Source of the DNA: Megaleporinus macrocephalus
Lineage: Eukaryota; Chordata; Actinopteri; Characiformes; Anostomidae
Direction of reading: 5' to 3'
Assembly: GCA_021613375.1 (NCBI GenBank)
Contig: CM038728.1
Coordinates: 31,857,907 to 31,921,906, forward strand
DNA length: 64,000 nucleotides
Shown here: positions 55,836 through 64,000 of the stretch, in pieces
How positions within the stretch are numbered: position 1 is the first letter of the stretch
How the letters are laid out: every line of letters starts with the position of its first letter
The notes under the pieces: generated by a model
Database searches by the model: none
The model's input: only the letters and a program-made list of their open reading frames with translations
Told to the model about the DNA's origin: nothing
Position numbers and translations under genes: made by a program

Positions 55836-57675
55836 TTAAACACAGACACTGGGAGACCATACACACTCCACACAGACACTGGGAGACCATACACACTCCA
55901 CACAGACACTGGGAGACCATAAACACTCCACACAGACACTGGGAGACCATACACACTCCACACAGACCCTGGGAGACCATACACACTCCACACAGACACT
56001 GGGAGACCATACACACTCCACACAGACACTGGGAGACCATACATACTCCACACAGACCCTGGGAGACCATACACACTCCACACAGACACTGGGAGACCAT
56101 AAACACTCCACACAGACACTGGGAGACCATACACACTCCACACAGACACTGGGAGACCATACAGACTCCACACAGACACTGGGAGACCATACACACTCCA
56201 CACAGACACTGGGAGACCATACACACTCCACACAGACACTGGGAGACCATACACACTCCACACAGACACTGGGAGACCATACAGACTCCACACAGACACT
56301 GGGAGACCATACACGCTCCACACAGACACTGGGAGACCATACAAACTCCACACAGACACTGGGAGACCAAACAAACTCCACACAGACACTGGGAGACCAT
56401 ACAGACTCCACACAGACACTGGGAGACCATACACACTCCACACAGACACTGGGAGACCATACAAACTCCACACAGACACTGGTAGACCATACAAACTCCA
56501 CACAGACACTGGGAGACCATACAGACTCCACACAGACACTGGGAGACCATACACACTCCACACAGACACTGGGAGACCATACAGAATCCACACAGACACT
56601 GGGAGACCATACAGACTCCACACAGACACTGGGAGACCATACAGACTCCACACAGACACTGGGAGACTATACACACTCCACACAGACACTGGGAGACCAT
56701 ACAAACTCCACACAGACACTGGGAGACTATACACACTCCACACAGACACTGGGAGACCATACAGACTCCACACAGACACTGGGAGACCATACAGACTCCA
56801 CACAGACACTGGGAGACCATACAGACTCCACACAGACACTGGGAGACCATACACACTCCACACAGACACTGGGAGACCATACACACTCCACACAGACACT
56901 GGGAGACCATACACACACTCCACACAGACACTGGGAGACCATACACACTCCACACAGACACTGGGAGACCATACACACTCCACACAGACCCTGGGAGACC
57001 ATACACACTCCACACAGACACTGGGAGACCATACATACTCCACACAGACTCTGGGAGACCATACAAACTCCACACAGACACTGGGAGACCATACACACTC
57101 CACACAGACACTGGGAGACCATACAGACTCCACACAGACACTGGGAGACCATAAACACTCCACACAGACACTGGGAGACCATACACACTCCACACAGACA
57201 CTGGGAGACCATACAGACTCCACACAGACACTGGGAGACCATACACACTCCACACAGACACTGGGAGACCATACACACTCCACACAGACACTGGGAGACC
57301 ATACACACTCCACACAGACACTGGGAGACCATACAGACTCCACACAGACACTGGGAGACCATACACGCTCCACACAGACACTGGGAGACCATACAAACTC
57401 CACACAGACACTGGGACACCAAACAAACTCCACACAGACACTGGGAGACCATACAGACTCCACACAGACACTGGGAGACCATACACACTCCACACAGACA
57501 CTGGGAGACCATACAAACTCCACACAGACACTGGTAGACCATACAAACTCCACACAGACACTGGGAGACCATACACACTCCACACAGACACTGGGAGACC
57601 ATACACACTCCACACAGACACTGGGAGACCATACACACTCCACACAGACACTGGGAGACCATACACACACTACAC
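55836..57675 (-). repeat. 30-bp satellite, inverted array, about 61 copies
   Basis: On the minus strand this is the same ctcccagtgtctgtgtggag unit as at 46.25-47.94 kb. The plus strand reads catacacactccacacaga then cactgggagac. A two-base insertion at about 56910 shifts the phase of the second half. Rare variants (acacgctcc, gggagaccaaac, ctggtagacc) recur 1,052 bases apart (56311/57363, 56481/57533), showing an internal duplication of the block. Minus-strand frames of 634 and 653 codons follow from the 30-base period and are not genes. Confidence 0.97.
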
Positions 57676-57689
57676 TCAGACAACTCCAA

Positions 57690-57905
57690 CTCCCAGACCA
57701 ACTCCCAGTGTCACTGTAGTGCTGCGAATGAACCACCTCCTTAATAGTACCTGCTCTGTGGTGGTCCTGTTGCGGGGTCCTCACCAAAGTATACAGAGAA
57801 TCAGATGAACTACAGTCTGTTAGTGTAGAACTACCAAGTGCTCCTATGGGGTGAATGGAGAAAATGGAAAGTGTGTATAGATGTAAGGAGGTGCTTTTAA
57901 TGGTA
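57690..57905 (-). mobile_element. Dispersed fish repeat fragment
   Basis: cagtgtcactgtagtgctg, then tacctgctctgtggtggtcc, gaactacagtctgttagtgt and aagtgtgtatagatgtaagg with aggtgctttt follow a short interspersed DNA repeat I recognise from many fish. It begins where the 30-bp array ends. Confidence 0.6.
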
Positions 57906-58436
57906 TCACTATTAATATTCCCTGCTTATTAATGTGCTTATAAATACTTTGTGAACTGTTTATGACCTAAATCAGGTTTATAAACGCTTTACAAGGACAG
58001 TCGTGTTCTAAAGTGGTACCGAACTTTGTTACTCGGCTCTGAAGAACCCCGTGGGCTCCACATTAAATGTGCTTCTCGGTGCAAAACATGCGGCGTGACG
58101 TTCCACATTACCATCTGCGATTTGCATTGTTATGTTTTAGCTGTTGATTAATAAGGTACCAGAGGACGTTCACTCAGAGAGCAAGCCCCACACTCTCCTC
58201 CTGATTATGATTAATTCCGAACAGAACAGAGGAAAAAGCAGCCTAATCAAAAACATTATTTCATGCTTGAGAAGGGTCCGCATGTTTTAAGCTCTAAAAT
58301 TAGCCCCCCGTGCAACCGCACGCAGACTCTGCTGAAGAACTTCGGATCCTGCAAAAGCTCACGCGAGGAGAAGAAGATACAAGTATAGAACAGATACAGG
58401 TTCCGATGGAAGGAGGAACAGGTGAGCAGAAGCAGC
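57906..58436. other. Single-copy DNA, no gene seen
   Basis: Contains possible old repeat words (cttataaatactttgtgaac, gttctaaagtggtacc) and no supported gene. Confidence 0.4.
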
Positions 58437-59365
58437 TGACCACTCCCACCTGACTGACCACTCCCATCTGTTTGACCACCCACAACCCCCCAACACAATC
58501 TCTTCCCAAAGTTCCTAACATAATGAAAGTTGATGAAAACTGATTTCTAGGGTGTATTAATTCTCCAAGGGGACCCTCACCCATGACCACCATGGTACAG
58601 GTGTACCTGACTGACCACTCCCACCTGGCTGACAACTTCCACCTGGCTGACCACAGCCCCCCTCAACACAATCTCTTCCCAAACTTTCTAACATAATGAA
58701 AGTTGATGAAAACAAATTTTTAGTTTTAGGGTGCATTAGTTCTCTGGGGGGACCCTCACCACCTGACCACCATAGTACAGGTTTACCTGACTGACCACTC
58801 CCATCTGACTGACCACAACTGCCCCCGTCCCAACACAATATCTTCCCAAACTTTCTAACATAATAAAAGTTTTTAGTTTTTTAGGGTGTATTAATTCTCC
58901 AAGGGGACCCTCACCCATGACCACCATGGTACAGGTGTACCTGACTGACCACTCCCACCTGGCTGACAACTTCCACCTGGCTGACCACAGCCCCCCTCAA
59001 CACAATCTCTTCCCAAACTTTCTAACATAATGAAAGTTGATGAAAACAAATTTTCAGTTTTAGGGTGCATTAGGTCTCTGGAGGGACCCTCACCCATGAC
59101 CACCATGGTACAGGTTTACCTGACTGACCACTCCCACCTGGCTGACCACTCCCACCTGGTGGACCACACCCTCCCTCAACACAATCTCTTCCCAAACTTC
59201 CTAACTTAATAAAAGTTGATGATGAACAGTTTTTTTCGGGTTCATTAATTCTCCAGGGGGACCCTCACCACCTGATCACCATGGTACAGGTTTACCTGAC
59301 TGACCACACCCAGCTGTCTGACCACACCCCCCAACACCATCTCTTATCAAACTTCCTAACGTTGT
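58437..59365 (+). repeat. About 170-bp tandem repeat, 5-6 copies
   Basis: The landmark cacaatctcttcccaaa recurs at about 58493, 58667, 58834, 59000, 59178 and, degenerate, 59334 (spacings 174, 167, 166, 178, 156). Each unit also has gaccatggtacaggt and ctgactgaccactcccacct. Within units, the ctgaccac-tcccacctgg block is itself repeated two or three times. Confidence 0.92.
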
Positions 59366-59663
59366 GTGCTCGTGTTACAGGCAGGGACAGTGAACTGCAC
59401 TGTCTATCTTGTATGGAGAAACAATCCGACAGCATCAGCGTCACTTATTTATATGTTTATTTAATGACATGACGACTGTAGACACTCACAGAAACATCAG
59501 ACTTAATAACGACACTAATATTAATAATAATTAAAAATATCTATAATCCATAATTCTTTTTATACAGCAGCAGCAGGAGGACACCAGCTTATTGAGATTC
59601 ATTATATAAATGAAATGATAGTAAATAACAGACAACTATAGGATAAACAGTTAACATCACACT
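59366..59663. other. Single-copy DNA, no gene seen
   Basis: AT-rich unique DNA between two arrays. Nothing recognised. Confidence 0.5.
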
Positions 59664-61277
59664 GTCTCTCCAGTATGTCTCTCCAGTACGTCTCTCCAGT
59701 ACGTCTTTCCAGTACGTCTCTCCAGTACATCTCTCCAATAAGTCTCTCCAGTATGTCTCTTCAGTACATCTCTCCAATAAGTCTCTCCAGTACATCTCTC
59801 CAATAAGTCTCTCCAGTACGTCTCTCCAGTACATCTCTCCAATAAGTCTCTCCAGTACGTCTCTCCAGTACATCTCTCCAATAAGTCTCTCCAGTATGTC
59901 TCTTCAGTATGTCTCTCCAATAAGTCTCTCCAATAAGTCTCTCCAGTATGTCTCTCCAGTACGTCTCTCCAGTACATCTCTCCAATAAGTCTCTCCAGTA
60001 CGTCTCTCCAGTACGTCTCTCCAGTTTGTCTCTCCAATAAGTCTCTTCAGTACGTCTCTCCAGTATGTCTCTTCAGTACGTCTCTCCAATAAGTCTCTCC
60101 AGTACGTCTCTCCAGTACGTCTCTCCAGTATGTCTCTTCAGTATGTCTCTCCAATAATTCTCTCCTCTACATCTCTACAATACGTCTCTCCAGTATGTCT
60201 TTCTAGTATGTCTCTCCAGTACGTCTCTACAATACGTCTCTCCAGTATGTCTCTCCAGTATGTCTTTCCGGTACATCTCTCCGGTACGTCTCTCCAGTAC
60301 ATCTTTCCAATACATCTCTCCAATAAGTCTCTCCAGTACGTCTCTCCAGTACGTCTCTCCAGTTTGTCTTTCCAATAAGTCTCTCCAGTACGTCTCTCCA
60401 GTTTGTCTTTCCAATAAGTCTCTCCAGTACGTCTCTCCAGTACGTCTCTTCAGTATGTCTCTTCAGTATGTCTCTCCAATAAGTCTCCCCAGTACGTCTC
60501 TCCAATATGTCTCTCCAGTATGACTCTCCAGTACGTCTCTCTAGTACGTCTCTCCAGTACGTCTCTCCAGTACGTCTCTACAATACGTCTCTCCAGTATG
60601 TCTCTCCAATAAGTCTCCCCAGTACGTCCCTCCAGTACGTCTCTCCAGTATGACTCTCCAGTACGTCTCTCTAGTACGTCTCTCCAGTATGTCTTACCAG
60701 TACGTCTCTCCAGTATGTCTCTACATTACATCTCTCCAATAAGTCTCTCCAGTACGTCTCTCCAGTACGTCTCTCCAGTATGTCTCTCCAATAAGTCTCT
60801 CCAGTACGTCTCTCCAGTATGTCTCTTCAGTATGTCTCTTCAGTATGTCTCTCCAATAAGTCTCTCCAGTACGTCTCTCCAATATGACTCTCCAGTACGT
60901 CTCTCTAGTAAGTCTCTCCAGTACATATCTCCTATACGTCTCTCCAGTACGTCTCTCCAGTACGTCTCTCCAGTATGTCTCTCCAGTACGTCTCTCCAGT
61001 ACGTCTCTCCAATACGACTCTCCAATACGACTCTCCAGTATGTCTCTCCAGCACGTCTCTCCAGTATGTCTCTCTAGTACGTCTCTCCAGTACGTCTCTC
61101 CAGTACGCCTCTCCAGTACGTCTCTCCAATACGTCCCTCCAGTATGTCTCTCCAGTATGTCTTTCCAGTACGTCTCTCCAGTACGTCTCTACAGTACGTC
61201 TCTACAATACGTCTCTCCAGTATGTCTCTCCAGTATGTCTTACCAGTACGTCTCTCCAGTATGTCGCTCCACTTGAA
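59664..61277 (+). repeat. 13-bp satellite, about 124 copies
   Basis: Unit tctctccagtacg with variants at the last bases (tctctccagtatg, tctctccaataag, tctcttcagtatg). Thirteen is not divisible by three, so all frames cycle through the same peptide; minus-strand Thr-Gly-Glu-Thr-Tyr-Trp-Arg-Asp frames up to 126 codons and plus-strand Ser/Leu-rich ones are artefacts. Multi-unit blocks, such as a run with tccccagtacg near 60.48 and 60.61 kb, are repeated. Confidence 0.97.
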
Positions 61278-62189
61278 TTTTTTTTAAAACTTCTACAGAG
61301 CTTTCATTACTACTATTCCCATTGGCTGTATCATTGGCACCTCTAGACCATTATTAAGGATACCTTAGCCCCCTCTAACTGCTACCCCCTACTTCCCAAA
61401 TAAGGGTAAATTACTATCTCTACTGTAATCTAACTGTGCACCAATTAGGACTGTGTGTGGTCAAAAACCTGCTGATACCACATGTATCATGAAGCAATTG
61501 AATTGGGTTACAGTTTATTGTAGTGTGATACTGTACCAAAACTATAAACAATTTTTGATAAATTATCACAGTTATATAAAATCATATATATTGTTGCTGT
61601 CCAATGTAAAATATGTATCTCCATTTTTGTCCATTTTTATTTTTCAGCAACATTTGATTGCAACGCTGACCACCCTGGTACAGGTTTACCGCACCCAGAC
61701 TTTGTCAAGGTCACCTACTGATTTTGTCTACTGTGAAGTATGTATGTAGTGTGTTGTATGAAGTATGTAGTATGGAAGAAGGCGATTAGGGACACAGCTA
61801 GGCTTTGTGAGCTTCTTATATAATCAGTTACACCAGTAGAGAAACTCACCTCACCGTGAAGTTCGTCTCCAGCTGCTGCCCCGTCACTTTCCCTTTGCTC
61901 TTATTCGACCTGATGAGCTCACATGATGTTGTTCTTACGTCAGTTTGATCTCGTCATGATGACCCGCTAACATTTAACCCCTTAATGTTCTATTAAACTA
62001 CATTCAGGCAGGTATTCAATGGCATTCAGTCACAAAAGTATTACTGAGGTCAGGTTCTGATGTTGAACATTGCTGTGAGGATTTGATTAAGTGTTAGTGA
62101 GGTCAAGTACTGATGCTGAACATTGCTGTGAGGATTTGATTGAGTATTTATAAGGTACTGATGTTGAACATTGCTAATACAGCCCCGTC
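61278..62189. other. Single-copy DNA with one short candidate exon
   Basis: Apart from the 36-codon frame at 61847-61954 nothing suggests a gene. A ctgatgttgaacattgctgtg phrase recurs three times at about 62058, 62112 and 62160, forming a small 50-54-bp tandem repeat. Confidence 0.4.
61847..61954 (-). other. Possible small exon or transposon piece
   Basis: On the minus strand a frame reads DVRTTSCELIRSNKSKGKV and then TGQQLETNFTVR before a stop. Balanced codon use and overlapping GTGAG splice-donor-like sites at 61846-61855 make it stand out from the surroundings. It is short, no domain was recognised, and no partner exon was found. Low confidence. Confidence 0.15.
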
Positions 62190-62825
62190 TGTTCTATATC
62201 TACAAAGGAGCTAGACAGGGCTGCCCACCGTCTCTATTTGTATTTGTTATTATACTGAACTAATAGGAGAAGATTGGTGTAGATGATTGAGGCTTGAAGC
62301 CCTGTGGAAGAAACATCAATAGCCTTCGATATGTGTCGAGATGGACTTTAGCTCAATACAAAGATTATGACCGACAGAAGAACCACTAACTTTTCCATTG
62401 ATGGTGAAGAATTAGACGTGGTGGACCACTTGTGCCTACCTGGATCAATGCTGTCAGATCTTTAAAAGCAAATCTCTACAAACAATTATGAGACGTGTCC
62501 AGGCTGTGGTCTTCTCCGTGGTCCTTTATGGATGTGGAAACCTAAACAATAGGTTGGGAAAAATATTGATGCCGATGAAAACATTTTAGAATGGATCTCT
62601 CACTGCAAGCCCAGTTAAGCTCCAACCCCAAGCTCTTGTTTTGGATGTAGAAGAATTGATCCAGCAGTTATGCTCAGAGTGGCTGAAGATAAAAAAGAAA
62701 GAGGACAACAAGATAGATGGAGAATATCTAAGGAATCATGATCCAGCTGCTCAGAAGCCTGAAGCCCTGAACAAGAAGCGAATGGTCACCAGGGGTCGAA
62801 ACTGACTTACCGCTTAGCAATAATA
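62190..62825 (+). pseudogene. RTE/BovB-like LINE reverse-transcriptase relic
   Basis: At 62207 the frame reads GARQGCPPSLFVFVIIL, the reverse-transcriptase segment in which R-Q-G-C-P is conserved. Further on come INSLRYV (62310, before the YADD active site, which is lost here), FSIDGEELDVVDHL (62393) and VVFSVVLYGCG (62508). These match the order of the C-terminal half of RTE/BovB-like LINEs. The tail ends aggggtcgaaactgac and a TAA/AATA tract. Stops, frameshifts and the lost active site make it inactive. Confidence 0.75.
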
Positions 62826-63794
62826 ATAACATGGACATACATGCGGCTACTCAATTTAACCAGTTAAACATAGCCAACCTGAGCAGTGCGGCAGGAAAGA
62901 CAGGGTTAAGAGTGGAAGGAGCGCTCCCCCGCTGCTGTGGGTCGTGTTAGACCCCCAGGGTGGTGTGAATAAAACATGCAGTTTAACAGCACAGCCATGC
63001 TTTTCCTCCGTCAAGCAGAATGTCAGCGACTCAGCAGCCACCAGCTAACCAAATAAATAAATAACACTCGGCAGAGAAGCAGGAGGACAATTAGAGGACA
63101 CCAGCTGCACCTGTCAAACACGGCCGCGTCGCACGTGAAATTTCTTTGACGCGCAAGTTGCGTGTTCTGGTGTCGTGCGTTCTGATGTCTTCACACCTGG
63201 AGAATCATCACCCAGAATTCACTGCACCTCCTCAGTTCACCTCCTGCAAGCGCCTGGGAGTTCTGACTCATGCATTGCAAGCCTATGCGAGCAGAAGTCC
63301 TGACCAGCAGGATGAAGTTTGGAGTATGTTCTATGTGTATGTTGTGCTGCCTGCTTCAGGATTGCTCTGATAGGGTCCATCACTCTCGTTCTAATACAGC
63401 TTCTAAACGTCTTATACACCTTCAGCACCTTCAGCCTCTGCTGGACAGACACTCACAGGAGAGTTATGAAAAAATCAACCAGTAGCAAACTAACATAGCA
63501 GCATTGAGACGGAGCTCCAGTTCCCCTCGAGATCCTTCACTGTAACAAGAGCCCACCAGCTGTATGAACAAGAGCGAGAGTCTACAGTCACAGAGGAACT
63601 GGAACACTGACTGTTTGTATGATTACATATGATGTATACAATCATTAATTGATGTTTCTGGTAACTGTTGATCCATCCTACACAACTCTAGCATCCAGCT
63701 CCAACTCTAGGATGTTGGTGGGTTTCCTTACATAACCTACTCACTTTAGGCCCTTCCATTAACTTTCTTCTTCTTCCCCAGGAAAACAGATGCG
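62826..63794. other. Single-copy DNA, no gene seen
   Basis: No domain in any frame; overlapping frames of about 70 codons at 63146-63485 are unremarkable. Composition is normal for unique DNA. Confidence 0.4.
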
Positions 63795-64000
63795 ACCCCT
63801 GATACTACCACCACCATGTTTCACAGATGGGTGAGTATGCAGTGTTTTCCTTTCTCCACAACGAAATGTTCTGTTGTCATTTCATCCATCCACTAAACTT
63901 ATTCCCAAAGGTCTTATCTGCACATGATCTTTATCATATTTCAGACGGGCTGTGATGTTCTTTTAGGACGTCATTGAGTTTCTCCTGCCATGAACCCCAT
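63795..64000 (-). mobile_element. DNA transposon fragment running off the window
   Basis: The order gatactaccaccaccatgtt, tcacagatggg, tgcagtgttttcctttc, ccacatgatcttt-like and ctgccatgaacccc follows the antisense strand of a Tc1-like or related DNA transposon common in fish. It continues past the window edge, so its extent is unknown. Confidence 0.5.

Noticed and set aside
55762..57787. Minus-strand frames of 634 and 653 codons with Cys-rich ten-residue repeats, resembling a cysteine-rich structural protein
   Set aside because: They follow exactly the 30-bp satellite, are open in three frames and begin or end in microsatellite. The opposite array at 46 kb gives the same peptides.
59589..61276. 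Thr-Gly-Glu-Thr-Tyr linkers suggesting C2H2 zinc fingers (TGE-type linker) in the 13-bp array
   Set aside because: No Cys or His ligands at finger spacing occur; the peptide is just the 13-bp unit read on the minus strand.

Overview
This window looks like intergenic or intronic DNA of a ray-finned (teleost) fish, and I found no intact protein-coding gene, tRNA or rRNA in it. The fish call rests on the transposon relics: a Tc1-like element of the type common in teleosts, RTE-like and other LINE 3' ends, hAT and Ty3/gypsy fragments, and several short dispersed repeats I recognise from teleost genomes. The genus cannot be named from this sequence. About half of the 64 kb (my estimate is roughly 31 kb) is tandem repeat in more than twenty separate arrays. 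Nearly every long open frame here is a by-product of an array: when the repeat unit has no stop, several or all frames stay open.

Layout. 0.3-8.2 kb: 32-bp, 41-bp, 90-bp and two 31-bp minisatellites, the first lying inside an RTE-like LINE remnant. 8.2-16 kb: single-copy DNA, a 30-bp array, a broken Tc1-like transposon cut off by an 18-bp array, and a TTAA-flanked element with long inverted ends and half of a THAP zinc finger. 16.07-22.87 kb: one very large 18-bp satellite with a 1,774-bp internal duplication. 22.9-35 kb: 164-bp, 41-bp (inverted copy of the 2-kb array), C-rich, 20-bp, AT-rich 31-bp and 29-bp arrays, the last interrupted by a LINE 3' end. 35-38.4 kb: a MITE-like repeat, a gypsy integrase fragment with LTR-like sequence, and an 11-bp array. 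39.2-41.1 kb: a purine-rich array switching abruptly to a pyrimidine-rich one. 41-44.2 kb: a candidate regulatory segment with an RFX X-box, then a minus-strand Tc1-like transposase split by a hAT/BED-finger element. 44.5-64 kb: CA-rich, 30-bp, 23-bp (two loci), inverted 30-bp, 170-bp and 13-bp arrays, with MITEs and LINE remnants between them.

Three themes stand out. First, several arrays appear to have been seeded inside transposons: the 20-bp and 30-bp satellites both match the dispersed repeat at 27.39-27.50 kb, the 32-bp array sits in an RTE remnant, and the CA-rich array merges into a dispersed repeat. Second, two families occur twice in opposite orientation (41-bp at 2.0/24.6 kb; 30-bp at 46.2/55.8 kb). 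Third, the single-copy islands contain TAAT cores, octamers and an X-box, and could hold conserved regulatory elements; that cannot be tested without a genome comparison.
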